This document shows positions 12,101 through 21,727 of a DNA stretch of 64,000 bases, piece after piece (the first letter of the stretch is position 1; every line of letters starts with the position of its first letter). The translations under genes were made by a program, and so were the position numbers. The DNA comes from an uncultured Candidatus Thioglobus sp. (GTDB taxonomy: Bacteria; Pseudomonadota; Gammaproteobacteria; PS1; Pseudothioglobaceae). The stretch covers positions 33,097 through 97,096 of the forward strand of contig CAJQSO010000024.1 of the NCBI GenBank assembly GCA_905614365.1, read 5' to 3'. The notes beneath the pieces are model-generated. The model had not been told where the DNA came from. It searched no databases and saw only the letters and a program-made list of their open reading frames with translations.

Positions 12101-13680
12101 CCAAAATACGCTGCTCAACTGCAGGTGTTGGTTTAATTAGCCCCCCACCGCATCATGATATTTATTCAATTGAGGATTTATCACAACTTATTTTTGATCT
12201 TAAAAGATCTAATCCTGCAGCTCGAATTAGTGTCAAGCTAGTTTCTGAAGTTGGTGTAGGAACTGTTGCTGCAGGCGTAACTAAAGCAAAATCAGATCAT
12301 ATTGTTATTGCTGGACATGATGGTGGTACTGGCGCCTCTCCATTAACCTCGATTAAACATGCAGGACTTCCTTGGGAGTTAGGTGTTGCTGAAACTCACC
12401 AAACATTAGTAATGAATGATTTGCGCTCAAGAGTAGTAATTCAAACTGATGGGCAACTTAAGACTGGTAGAGATGTTGCTATAGCTGCGTTATTAGGTGC
12501 TGAAGAGTTTGGTTTTTCTACAGCTCCACTTATTACATTAGGCTGCATTATGATGCGGAAATGTCATCTCAATACTTGTCCAGTTGGCATTGCAACACAA
12601 GACAAAGTTTTACGTAAAAAGTTTACTGGTAAGCCTGAACATGTTGTTAATTACTTATTTATGGTAGCGGAAGATTTGCGCATTATTATGGCAGAACTTG
12701 GATTTAAAAAACTGACTGATATGGTTGGCCGAGTTGATATGCTTGAGATGAACAAAGCAATAAATCATTGGAAACAAGACTCAATTGATCTCAGTAAGAT
12801 ATTAACGCCTGCGGATAATCAATATAGGAATGCTGGTACCTATCAAACAATAAAACAAGATCATCAACTCAGCGAACAACTTGATCATGATTTAATTGCT
12901 AAATCTAAAAAAGCTATTGAAGGAAATGGTAAGGTTAGATTTGAATCAAGCATTTCCAATATTGACAGAGCTGTTGGCGCTATGCTTTCCTCGCATATCG
13001 TTAAAACCAGAAATGGTAATAATCTAAAAGATGGCGCAATAAATATTGACTTTAAAGGCTCTGCAGGTCAGTCTTTTGGCGCATTTCTTGCAAATGGAAT
13101 TACCCTATCTATTGAGGGTGATGCAAATGATTATGTTGGTAAGGGCTTGTCTGGTGGTCGAATTGTTATTTATCCACCAAAAGATTCAACCTACCTAGCG
13201 CATAATGAAATCATTGCTGGAAATGTCTGTGGATATGGCGCTACTGGAGGCGAAATGTATTTATCAGGCCAAGTCTCAGAGCGTTTCTGCGTCAGAAACT
13301 CTGGGCTGATTGCCGTTGTTGAAGGAATTGGTGATCATGGCTGTGAGTATATGACAGGTGGGCGCGCAGTAATACTGGGTGAAGTTGGGCGTAACTTTGG
13401 CGCCGGGATGAGCGGTGGAATAGCCTTTGTATATAATCCTGACCTAACTCTTCAGGGGAGATCTAACTCATCTACAATAGATTTAGATCCAATGGACAGA
13501 GAATCTACTTCCGAGTTATTTGTGCTTATAACTGATCATTTCAAATTGACTGGCTCAAAAATAGCTGAAAAAATACTCAGTAATTGGAATGAAGAAATAA
13601 CTCATTTTGTAAAAGTGATGCCGAAAGCTCTAAAAGAAGTTCTTGCGGCCAAAAGCAAGCAATTACTTCAAGCGAGTTAA
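9163..13680 (+). CDS. gltB: Glutamate synthase, large subunit
   Basis: 1505 aa; CGVGFIANV N-terminal nucleophile, GGEDPNRW, HLNTCPVGIATQ, C-terminal GXGXG repeats. Confidence 0.97.
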   Translation: MKNKQLHLPKARGLYHPNNEKENCGVGFIANVKSHSSHKITKDALEMLSRMDHRGACGCEANTGDGAGILTNIPHEFFSEEIKTLFGIEVNAGSYGVGNVFLPQDKKESKHCISVIEKVIKDEGQTLIGWRDVPVDSDKANVGDTARDSQPVMKQLIIGNSENIDTEAFEGVLYIIRKNVSKIIRTDESLSQALLFYICSLSTRVIIYKGMLMGSQLLDFYPDLNDKKFSTYLAMVHSRFSTNTFPSWDRAQPCRFMAHNGEINTRQGNFNWMRAREGVLESEVFGDNLSKTLPIIETEVSDSGSFDNVLEFLLMNGRSLQEAVLMMVPEAWQNDKEMSSEKKAFYEYFSNVMEPWDGPASIAFTDGRYIGAVLDRNGLRPSRYYLTHDDRVIMASEVGVVDVATNNVKTKGRLRPGKMFLVDFKKGRLVDDDEIKSNFASKNPYGDWLKEQQISLSDLKTNTSEKGFFPKTLINRLQAFGYSTETLKFMLLPLVTELRDPVGSMGNDSALACLSDQSRIIYDYFKQLFAQVTNPAIDSIREEVVMSLSCSIGPEGNLLTNKAENANRLIIDHPILTNEEISSLKECNHRGWTSKTIDITYDINEGQSLSKMLDSICAQSTQAINDGHSLVILSDRKINSRRNAVSALLASSAVHRHLVATHKRTQVGIIVETGEAREVHHFCLLTGFGADAINPYLAFEALWQARRDNLVNLENDEAIVSAYRKAIAKGMLKVMAKMGISTLASYKGAQIFEAVGLSDEVMYKCFFETASRISGVGFDVIQTESEQQHKKAFLSNSLNNLGHYAWRSGGEKHMWEPETITSLQQAARSNDQNAYWEFAKKSNDEGTRNCTLRGLMSFKSAASIDIDKVESAKEIVKRFVTGAMSLGSISPESHESLAIAMNQIGGKSNTGEGGEDPNRWTPDANGDSRRSAIKQVASGRFGVTIDYLNNADELQIKVSQGAKPGEGGELPGGKVDDFIAKIRCSTAGVGLISPPPHHDIYSIEDLSQLIFDLKRSNPAARISVKLVSEVGVGTVAAGVTKAKSDHIVIAGHDGGTGASPLTSIKHAGLPWELGVAETHQTLVMNDLRSRVVIQTDGQLKTGRDVAIAALLGAEEFGFSTAPLITLGCIMMRKCHLNTCPVGIATQDKVLRKKFTGKPEHVVNYLFMVAEDLRIIMAELGFKKLTDMVGRVDMLEMNKAINHWKQDSIDLSKILTPADNQYRNAGTYQTIKQDHQLSEQLDHDLIAKSKKAIEGNGKVRFESSISNIDRAVGAMLSSHIVKTRNGNNLKDGAINIDFKGSAGQSFGAFLANGITLSIEGDANDYVGKGLSGGRIVIYPPKDSTYLAHNEIIAGNVCGYGATGGEMYLSGQVSERFCVRNSGLIAVVEGIGDHGCEYMTGGRAVILGEVGRNFGAGMSGGIAFVYNPDLTLQGRSNSSTIDLDPMDRESTSELFVLITDHFKLTGSKIAEKILSNWNEEITHFVKVMPKALKEVLAAKSKQLLQAS

Positions 13681-13859
13681 ATAGGTATCGCGTCGATTAC
13701 ATCTGCGCTTGCACCTAAGACACTATTAACTCCATCGCCAACAACAGGTATTACAGATATAACTGCCCCGGTAACCCTAATAGGAACAGTAATAACTTTA
13801 GTAAAGACGCAGCTTGATAAATACAAAGCGATCAAAGTGTATAAAATAAATTTTTTCAT
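13677..13859 (-). CDS. Small putative lipoprotein (60 aa)
   Basis: Signal peptide with lipobox-like LSSC, then a Val/Ile/Gly-rich conserved-looking body; in its own frame directly downstream of folA. Confidence 0.7.
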   Translation of the reverse strand: MKKFILYTLIALYLSSCVFTKVITVPIRVTGAVISVIPVVGDGVNSVLGASADVIDAIPI

Positions 13860-13861
13860 AA

Positions 13862-14344
13862 TTACCTCTCTAAGACGAGAAAGTGATAAGCATGTTGATT
13901 CGAATCATCCGGAAGATGTGATTCACAGCTAACCTGATGCCAATCAGACTCGTCATATTCAGGAAAATAGACATCGCCATCAAACTTACCTTCAATCTTA
14001 GTAATATAAAGTCTACTAACTTGGGGCAGTAATTGCTCACAAAGACTTGCTCCACCAATGATCATTACCTCATCTTCATCTTTAGTAGTTGAGAGAACCT
14101 CATCAATGCTAGTTAAAACTTCACAACCTGTAATTAAAGTTTTTGAGTTTCGAGAAATTACAATATTTCGACGATTTGGTAAAGGTCTACCAATAGAGTC
14201 ATACGTTTTTCGGCCCATTACAATTGACTTTCCAGTAGTAATTTTTTTAAAATAAGCAAGATCTGCAGGAAGATGCCATGGCAACTTATTGTCTTTACCA
14301 ATCAGACGATTTTCATCCATTGCGACTACTATTGATAAGCTCAT
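13862..14344 (-). CDS. folA: Dihydrofolate reductase
   Basis: 160 aa; VVAMDENRLIGKDNKLPWHLPADLAYFKKIT, GRKTYDSIGRPLPNRRN. Confidence 0.97.
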   Translation of the reverse strand: MSLSIVVAMDENRLIGKDNKLPWHLPADLAYFKKITTGKSIVMGRKTYDSIGRPLPNRRNIVISRNSKTLITGCEVLTSIDEVLSTTKDEDEVMIIGGASLCEQLLPQVSRLYITKIEGKFDGDVYFPEYDESDWHQVSCESHLPDDSNQHAYHFLVLER

Positions 14345-14400
14345 AAATTCTGCCTGATTGAAGTAAAATATTAGAATATTTTACAATTTTTAAACTTCTA

Positions 14401-14991
14401 GTGTCACTCATTCTAGCCTCATCGTCGCCATTTAGAAAAGCTATTTTAGAGAAGCTTCGTATTGACTTTAAAACAGCATCACCAGATATTAATGAAAGTA
14501 GAGAAAATGGAGAGTCTCCTTTCAACCTAGTTAATCGCCTGTCTAAAGAAAAGGCTCTAGAGGTAGCTAAGTCTCATTCAGGATTAATTATTGCTTCAGA
14601 TCAGGTAGCTACCCTTGGTAATGGAAATAATGAAGATGATGAAATATTTTCTAAGCCAGGAAGCCACGAGAATGCTTTTTTACAGCTAAAGAAAAGCTCT
14701 GGAAAAACGATTACATTTCTTACTGGATTGGTTCTCTTAAATACTGAAACCTTAAAAATTCAAACTCATGTTGAGCCCTACAAGGTAACCTTTAAAACAC
14801 TTTCTGATAATCAAATTTTGTCCTACTTAAATAAAGAAGATGTTCTTAATTGTGCTGGTAGTTTCAAGTCTGAAGGACTAGGAGTTGCATTATTTAGTAA
14901 TATGGAGGGTAGTGACCCTAACAGCCTAATTGGACTTCCAACAATCCAACTAATTAAAATGCTAGCCAAGGAAAATGTTCATATCTTATGA
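14401..14991 (+). CDS. maf: Maf family nucleotide pyrophosphatase
   Basis: LILASSSPFRKAIL, SDQVATL, GLPTIQLIKML; GTG start. Confidence 0.93.
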   Translation: MSLILASSSPFRKAILEKLRIDFKTASPDINESRENGESPFNLVNRLSKEKALEVAKSHSGLIIASDQVATLGNGNNEDDEIFSKPGSHENAFLQLKKSSGKTITFLTGLVLLNTETLKIQTHVEPYKVTFKTLSDNQILSYLNKEDVLNCAGSFKSEGLGVALFSNMEGSDPNSLIGLPTIQLIKMLAKENVHIL

Positions 14992-17900
14992 GCATTTTAT
15001 ATTCAGAAGAATTTAAGCCTTTCTCATCTGGCTTAAAAAATTATTGGGGATCTCTTTTTGGGTCTTCTGAAGCTCTAGCGCTTATTGAATTTGCTGAGTC
15101 TCAAAAGCAGGTAGTTCTATACATCGCAAAAGATATTAGCCATTATGATGAGGTTAGAAAGGCACTCAATTTTTTTAATACTTCTTTAGAAATATTAGAT
15201 TTTTCTAGTTGGGAGGTTTTAGCGTTTGACCATTTCTCACCCCATCCAGATATTGTCTCAACAAGACTAGAAACTCTCTCAAAACTTCCCTCTCTTAAAT
15301 CTGGCATCGTAATAACAACACTTGAAACTCTATCTCAAAGATTGTGTCCAAAGAATTATATTGAAATATATAGTCTTCACCTAAAAACTAACCAAAATCT
15401 CGAGATTGAACCTTTTTCTGAAAACCTTATAAAAATAGGCTATAGAAGGGTTAAAACTGTAATGGAGCAAGGCGAGTTTTGCGTTAAGGGCGCTCTAATT
15501 GATTTATATCCTATGGGTAGTAAAAATCCTTATCGAATCGACTTATTTGATAATGAGATAGATTCAATAAGGTCATTTGATTCATCTTCACAGCGGTCAA
15601 TTGATATTGTTAAGGAAATAAAGCTACTTCCTGCTAGGGAATTTGCAACTGACACTGACAGCATTTCAGTCTTTAAAGATAACTATTTATCTGAATTTGG
15701 AAATACTGATGGATTCATTTATAGCGAAGTTAGTGAGGGGCGTTATCCAGGTGGAATAGAATTTTACTTACCTTTATTTTTTAAAAAAACTGAAACCCTG
15801 TTTGATTATATTTCAGGTGAGCCTGTAATTGTTTATCAAAAAGGACTTGCTGAAGCCATGGTGATGCAAGCTAAAGAATTATTGGAGCGTTTTGAATATT
15901 GTAAAGGCTCACTAGAAAGACTCCCTCTAGAAATTAATAAAGTATTTTTAAGCACTGAAATATTTTTTAAAAAACTTTCAGATAAAAAACAAATACAAAT
16001 ACAGAGTTCCAAAATAGAAAAAAAAGAAGGTTATAACTTCCCATCTTCGATACTTCCCCCAGTTAAGATTGAAGCTCAAACAAAAAAACCACTTAATAAG
16101 TTAATTAATTTTATTGAAAATTTTGATGGACAAGTATTAATTGTTTGTGAATCAGAGGGTAGGCAGAGTGTTCTCACTGATCTGCTTTCAACTCATCAAC
16201 TTAAAGTAAATGATTGCTCTGACTGGAGTGATTTTCATAATCAAAATAATAGGCTCTGCATAACTAATGCAAGTTTGAGCGAAGGCGTTCTTTTTGAGAA
16301 GATTGCAATTATTACTGAAAATAATCTATTTGGAAAGGATGCTGTAAAACAGAGGAGAAGACGAAGAGCAAAACATAAAGACTTTGATGAAGCAATTAAA
16401 AGTCTTGTTGAGATTCAGTTAGGTGATCCTGTCGTTCATGAACATTATGGTGTTGGACGATATTTAGGACTTAAAAGTCGAAGTTTTGATGGGAATCAAC
16501 AAGATTTTCTGTCACTTGAGTATGCAAATGGCTCAGTACTAATGGTTCCTATTGCAGCGCTTAACCTAATCTCTAGATATTCTGGTGCAAGTTCAGATAA
16601 TGCCCCTCTTCATAAGTTAGGAAGTCAGCAATGGACTAAAGCAAAAAGAAAGGCAGCAGAAGCACTTTATGATGTTGCCGCTGAACTATTAGAAATTTAT
16701 GCAAAGCGTCAATCTCAAAAAGGATTTGCTTATCCAGCGCCAAATGACTCTTATAGTTCTTTTGTATCTAGCTTCCCATTTGAGGAAACTCCAGATCAAT
16801 TAAAAACAATGGATGATGTTCTTTTAGATATGCAATCTGAAAGACCAATGGATCGACTAGTGTGTGGTGATGTAGGGTTTGGCAAAACTGAAATTGCAAT
16901 GAGGGCTGCTTTTATAGCTGTTGAATCTGGCAAGCAAGTTGCAATTCTTGTTCCTACGACACTTTTAGCTAACCAGCATGACCAAACTTTTAATGACCGC
17001 TTCTCTAAATTTCCTATTGTAATTAAATCTCTTTCAAGGTTTCAAAATACCAAAGAACAAAATGAAATTAAATCTCATCTTAATGATGGAAAGATTGATA
17101 TTATTATTGGGACTCATAAACTGATTCAAGGAACTATTAAATATCATAACTTAGGTTTAATTATTATTGACGAAGAGCATCGATTTGGCGTAAAGCAAAA
17201 AGAGGCGCTTAAAAAAATTCGTGGTCAAAGTGATATATTAACTATGACTGCAACACCTATACCTAGATCGCTAAATATGGCGTTAGGTTCACTTCGAGAA
17301 ATGTCAATTATTGCTACTCCTCCAGCTAAAAGAACAGCAATACAGACCTTTGTTGATGAATGGGATAAAAATACTATCAAAGAAGCATGTTCTCGTGAAC
17401 TGCATCGAGGTGGGCAAATTTTTGTTGTTCATAATGATATTGACACAATTGATAATATGGCGGAATCTTTGAGCAATCTAATGCCAAATCTAAAAGTTCG
17501 AATTGCGCATGGTCAAATGCCAAGTAAAGAACTTGAGCAAATAATGGCTGATTTTTATCATCAGCGCTTTCAGCTTTTAGTTTGCACTACAATTATTGAA
17601 ACTGGAATTGATATTCCGAGTGCTAATACAATCATTATAAATAATGCACAAAATTTTGGACTTGCCCAACTTCACCAACTTCGAGGTAGGGTTGGCAGAT
17701 CTCATCATAAGGCATACGCTTATCTTATAATAAAGTCACACCAGTCAATTACAGCAAATGCAAGAAAACGACTAGATGCTATTGCCTCACTTGAGGAGCT
17801 TGGTGCAGGATTTATGCTAGCAAATCATGATCTTGAGATTAGAGGTGCTGGAGATCTTCTGGGAGAAAATCAAAGTGGAAAAATATCTGAAATTGGATTT

Positions 17901-18416
17901 AATTTATATCATGACTTATTAAAGCGCACTATTAAGGCAATACAAAATAATACTAAATTCGATATTAAAGATGCGTTAGTTGAAGAAGTTGAAATTAACT
18001 CAGGTATTGCTTGCATCATTCCTGATACTTACTTACCAGATGTTCATGAGAGATTAGTTCTCTATAAGCGTATTGCAAGTGCTGCAAATGATGATGAATT
18101 AAAAGAGCTAAAAATAGAAATGATTGATCGCTTTGGCCTTCTCCCAGATCAAACTAATAACTTGTTTGAATCAACTTCATTAAAAATACAATCTAAAGAA
18201 ATAGGGATACTCAAAATCAATATCTATGATGAGAAGCTAGAAATTACTTTAAATGAAAAAAATCTCATTGACACATCAAAGATTATTAATTTAATTCAAA
18301 CAAAACCCCAGCAATTTCAATTAAAAAATCAAAATACTCTAATTTCTAATGAAACTATGGAGGCTGATTATTCGCGCATTAGAGGTGCAAGTAAATTAAT
18401 AGATAGCCTAGTTTAA
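14988..18416 (+). CDS. mfd: Transcription-repair coupling factor Mfd
   Basis: 1142 aa; GDPVVHEHYGVGRYLGL (RID), GDVGFGKTEIAMRAAF, DEEHRFGVKQKE, QLRGRVGRS. Confidence 0.98.
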   Translation: MSILYSEEFKPFSSGLKNYWGSLFGSSEALALIEFAESQKQVVLYIAKDISHYDEVRKALNFFNTSLEILDFSSWEVLAFDHFSPHPDIVSTRLETLSKLPSLKSGIVITTLETLSQRLCPKNYIEIYSLHLKTNQNLEIEPFSENLIKIGYRRVKTVMEQGEFCVKGALIDLYPMGSKNPYRIDLFDNEIDSIRSFDSSSQRSIDIVKEIKLLPAREFATDTDSISVFKDNYLSEFGNTDGFIYSEVSEGRYPGGIEFYLPLFFKKTETLFDYISGEPVIVYQKGLAEAMVMQAKELLERFEYCKGSLERLPLEINKVFLSTEIFFKKLSDKKQIQIQSSKIEKKEGYNFPSSILPPVKIEAQTKKPLNKLINFIENFDGQVLIVCESEGRQSVLTDLLSTHQLKVNDCSDWSDFHNQNNRLCITNASLSEGVLFEKIAIITENNLFGKDAVKQRRRRRAKHKDFDEAIKSLVEIQLGDPVVHEHYGVGRYLGLKSRSFDGNQQDFLSLEYANGSVLMVPIAALNLISRYSGASSDNAPLHKLGSQQWTKAKRKAAEALYDVAAELLEIYAKRQSQKGFAYPAPNDSYSSFVSSFPFEETPDQLKTMDDVLLDMQSERPMDRLVCGDVGFGKTEIAMRAAFIAVESGKQVAILVPTTLLANQHDQTFNDRFSKFPIVIKSLSRFQNTKEQNEIKSHLNDGKIDIIIGTHKLIQGTIKYHNLGLIIIDEEHRFGVKQKEALKKIRGQSDILTMTATPIPRSLNMALGSLREMSIIATPPAKRTAIQTFVDEWDKNTIKEACSRELHRGGQIFVVHNDIDTIDNMAESLSNLMPNLKVRIAHGQMPSKELEQIMADFYHQRFQLLVCTTIIETGIDIPSANTIIINNAQNFGLAQLHQLRGRVGRSHHKAYAYLIIKSHQSITANARKRLDAIASLEELGAGFMLANHDLEIRGAGDLLGENQSGKISEIGFNLYHDLLKRTIKAIQNNTKFDIKDALVEEVEINSGIACIIPDTYLPDVHERLVLYKRIASAANDDELKELKIEMIDRFGLLPDQTNNLFESTSLKIQSKEIGILKINIYDEKLEITLNEKNLIDTSKIINLIQTKPQQFQLKNQNTLISNETMEADYSRIRGASKLIDSLV

Positions 18417-18447
18417 TTATTGCTTAAGATTAACTAAAAATTCTAAT

Positions 18448-19125
18448 CTATTTAACTTTATCTTGTGATGGAACAAGTTTAGGGGCAAAGTAGCGAATCC
18501 CAGGCACAACGACTAGTGCGGCAAAAAATAAAACAGCTAAACAACCAAGAATATCTCCAATCAAATAATTTGTTATGAAATTCATGGCATTAATTGGTAA
18601 GTCGTCTGGCTTACCTAATGAGAGATATGAATAAACAAAAAACTTCATAAGTGTATTATAAAGAGCAGTTAATATAGCTAAAAAAAGCAAATGTTGAAAA
18701 ACTACCCTCCCACCATCGAAAAAATTCGATAATTTAAAAAATTTCATACTAGCAATCGCTAATAGTGGTGAGAATGTGCCTACGAGATGCAAAAGATTTA
18801 TACCTGTAAAAGATGAGTCATGAAACCAAACAGATGACATTGTTATAGCTAGAAAAACCGCTATAAAAATATTAAAGCCAAATAAAAGATAGCATAAAGA
18901 TACTGCCCCAATAGGGAGCCAAATAATATTTCCACCAATGTATGCCTGGCCATTAATAAATGTTACAAATATAATAACTAGAAAAGCTATGATATTTTGA
19001 TATAGATACTCTTTCATTGTTTTATCCAAGTTTAGAGTCTGTAAGAAAACTACACCAGACTTATAAACTCTATGTATGTAATAAGATAGAGTGTTTAATA
19101 CCTTAACTTTATTCAACCAAAACAA
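18448..19125 (-). CDS. Integral membrane protein, possibly a stand-alone MASE1-like sensor domain; real start may be Met37 (~19017)
   Basis: Many hydrophobic helices; IGGNIIWLPIGAVSLCYLLFG resembles the MASE1 N-terminal signature; no catalytic output domain visible. Confidence 0.55.
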   Translation of the reverse strand: MFWLNKVKVLNTLSYYIHRVYKSGVVFLQTLNLDKTMKEYLYQNIIAFLVIIFVTFINGQAYIGGNIIWLPIGAVSLCYLLFGFNIFIAVFLAITMSSVWFHDSSFTGINLLHLVGTFSPLLAIASMKFFKLSNFFDGGRVVFQHLLFLAILTALYNTLMKFFVYSYLSLGKPDDLPINAMNFITNYLIGDILGCLAVLFFAALVVVPGIRYFAPKLVPSQDKVK

Positions 19126-19265
19126 GTGATTGTTACGAGTCTAAGGAAAATCTCGTGCTTAGTTTTTTAAAGAGACCTGTGCAAACTACCTTGCAAACTT
19201 AGCAATGCCTCTAAGAAAAATATTAGTTGGAAACTAACAAGTTCAATCTTATCATAACTTTCAAA

Positions 19266-19550
19266 CTACTGATCAAATATTAATATCATTTCACGCTTAT
19301 CAGCTGAAGACTGATTTGCACTAACTACGCCATTAGAAGTTAGAAATAGCACTGCACGTTTTATTGTTGATAATGAATACTTTGAGAAGTATGGATCATT
19401 TTTTATTGCAGTAATCGTTACATTAGAATTGGAAGTAATGAAAGAAAAAACCGCTCTTTCGACTTCTGAAAATTCACCTAAACCAAATTCTTTTTCACAC
19501 TCATCTAACGCTTTTCTTAACTGAAATAACCTGCTGACTGCTTTTTTCAT
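19266..19550 (-). CDS. Small winged-helix DNA-binding protein (MarR-like)
   Basis: 94 aa; helix-turn-helix-like SNVTITAIKNDPYFSKYSLSTIKRAVLFLTSNGVV followed by a wing-like RxxxLIFD. Confidence 0.6.
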   Translation of the reverse strand: MKKAVSRLFQLRKALDECEKEFGLGEFSEVERAVFSFITSNSNVTITAIKNDPYFSKYSLSTIKRAVLFLTSNGVVSANQSSADKREMILIFDQ

Positions 19551-19715
19551 TATGTATTCCTCAATTAACTTAGCCCCTCTGAGAAAATTATAGATTAATA
19601 TGAGTTATAAAATATCACATAATGGAACCAATAGACCAATATTTAATAGGCCAGAATTAAAGCTTAATTTGTTTAATTCTAAAATTTAATAACTCTAAAT
19701 CCTTTTCCTACTAAT

Positions 19716-20720
19716 TCATTCTTGAATATTAAATTGTTGCTTAAGGCTAATATATTCAATCACCTTTATTCTTGGGCCAAATTGACTAACCACTCTAGAC
19801 GAAGCAGCATTAGCAAAGTTAGCAGCCCAGGAAAAGTCCTTACCATGGCCTAAAGCATATAAGAAGGAACCAGCAAACATATCTCCCGCACCATTAGTAT
19901 CTACTGCACTTGCAAGGACTCCTGGAGTATGAATCATATTAGTTCCATCAAAAACTAATGATCCACCCGCACCTCTCGTAATAGCAAAGGTTTTGGCATA
20001 CTTTTTTAAAGCTTCGGCGGCAGCCTCTACTGTATGAGTTCCAGTAAAACTTCTAGCTTCATCACCATTACAAAAAATTAAATCCACTCCGTCATCACCA
20101 ATAATAGTTCTAATATTATCTGAAAAAACCTCGACAATAAATGGATCAGAAAGACTAAGTGAGGTTTTAACCCCATTCTTTTTCGCATATATCATGGCAT
20201 CTCTTGCAACAGCAGTTCTTTCATCATCAGTCACTAAGTAGCCTTCAATATATAGCCAATCAGATGCTGCTAAGGCCTCTTCATCAACTTCACGATAGGA
20301 TAGCTCTAGGCTTGCACCTAAATAAGTGTTCATAGTTCGCTCGGCATCAGGACTAATCATTACTAGGCATTTACCAGTAATACCTCTAGAAGAATCAACT
20401 TGATGAAAATCTACGCCTGCACGATTTAAATCTTTAACAAAAAAAATGCCTTCTTCATCATCTGCAACTTTGCCAGAAAAAAAAGCTGAGGATCCAAATC
20501 TACTAGCGGCTACAATCGTATTGCATGCAGATCCTCCACAACTCCTTTTAACAGCTACACGCTGACTAGTCAGCTCATCCATTAAGTATTTTTGACGTTT
20601 TTCATCAACAAGAGTCATTAAACCCTTGCCAATATCATTTTCACTTAAAAAAGAGTCACTAACAATAACTTCAGTATCAACTATTGCAGCGCCAATTCCA
20701 TAAATACCATATTTTTTCAT
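19716..20720 (-). CDS. PfkB-family carbohydrate/nucleoside kinase (adenosine kinase-like)
   Basis: 334 aa; GGSACNT, FSGKVADDEEG, C-terminal DTNGAGDMFAGSFLYAL PfkB signature. Confidence 0.9.
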   Translation of the reverse strand: MKKYGIYGIGAAIVDTEVIVSDSFLSENDIGKGLMTLVDEKRQKYLMDELTSQRVAVKRSCGGSACNTIVAASRFGSSAFFSGKVADDEEGIFFVKDLNRAGVDFHQVDSSRGITGKCLVMISPDAERTMNTYLGASLELSYREVDEEALAASDWLYIEGYLVTDDERTAVARDAMIYAKKNGVKTSLSLSDPFIVEVFSDNIRTIIGDDGVDLIFCNGDEARSFTGTHTVEAAAEALKKYAKTFAITRGAGGSLVFDGTNMIHTPGVLASAVDTNGAGDMFAGSFLYALGHGKDFSWAANFANAASSRVVSQFGPRIKVIEYISLKQQFNIQE

Positions 20721-20761
20721 AGCTTTTAATTCCTATATTTCTATTAATTTAATTAAGGTTT

Positions 20762-21691
20762 TTATACTCTCAGCGCCTCAGGAACTGGAAAATTTACAGA
20801 CTCTTTAGCGCCACTTACTTCAATAATCTCACTGCCACCATTCATCATCAAATAAGATACTACAGCCTGGACTAGAATCTCTGGTGCAGATGCGCCAGCT
20901 GTAACTCCTATAGAGTTGATATCATTCAGCCAAGCATTTTGAATATCAGTTGCTCCATCAATCAAATAAGCGGGCTTACCTTCATTTTCTGCAATCTCTT
21001 TGAGTCGATTTGAATTAGAAGAATTTTTTGAGCCAATAACAAGAAGTATTTCTGAATTTTTAATCATAGCTTTGACTGAATCTTGGCGATTTTGAGTTGC
21101 ATAACAAATATCACTTTTTTTAGGTGCTTGAATTTTTGGAAATTTAGTTTTAAGAGAGTCAACAATTTCTTGTGTATCATCAACTGACAAAGTAGTTTGT
21201 GTTGTATAAGAAATATCTAAATCTTCAGACAAGTCTAAATCTTTAATATCTTTAATTGACTCAACTAAAGTAATACGGCTAGATGATTTTGACTGCCCTA
21301 AGGTTCCCTCAACCTCTGGATGACCGGCATGACCAATCAGAATAACTTGATGATTTTGTTTTTGGCGTCTGATAACCTCTTTATGTACTTTTGTTACTAA
21401 AGGACAGGTTGCATCATAAATAATATCTGAAATCTCAGCGGCATCTTTTCTTACGGCTTGTGATACTCCGTGGGCACTAAAAATTACAACACTTCCTTTT
21501 GGAACTTCACTAACCTCTTCAACAAAGATTGCGCCCTTCTTTTTTAGGTTACTAACAACGAATTTATTATGAACGACCTCATGACGTACATAAATTGGCG
21601 CGCCATGTTTTGCAATTGCGCGCTCAACTATCTCTATAGCGCGATCAACACCAGCACAAAACCCTCTTGGATTGGCCAAAAATATCTTCAA
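20762..21691 (-). CDS. ispH: 4-hydroxy-3-methylbut-2-enyl diphosphate reductase
   Basis: 309 aa; [47 protein letters not shown]. Confidence 0.98.
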   Translation of the reverse strand: MKIFLANPRGFCAGVDRAIEIVERAIAKHGAPIYVRHEVVHNKFVVSNLKKKGAIFVEEVSEVPKGSVVIFSAHGVSQAVRKDAAEISDIIYDATCPLVTKVHKEVIRRQKQNHQVILIGHAGHPEVEGTLGQSKSSSRITLVESIKDIKDLDLSEDLDISYTTQTTLSVDDTQEIVDSLKTKFPKIQAPKKSDICYATQNRQDSVKAMIKNSEILLVIGSKNSSNSNRLKEIAENEGKPAYLIDGATDIQNAWLNDINSIGVTAGASAPEILVQAVVSYLMMNGGSEIIEVSGAKESVNFPVPEALRV

Positions 21692-21727
21692 AATTTCGCA
21701 GCTTGATTCACGTTAAAAATATTATAA

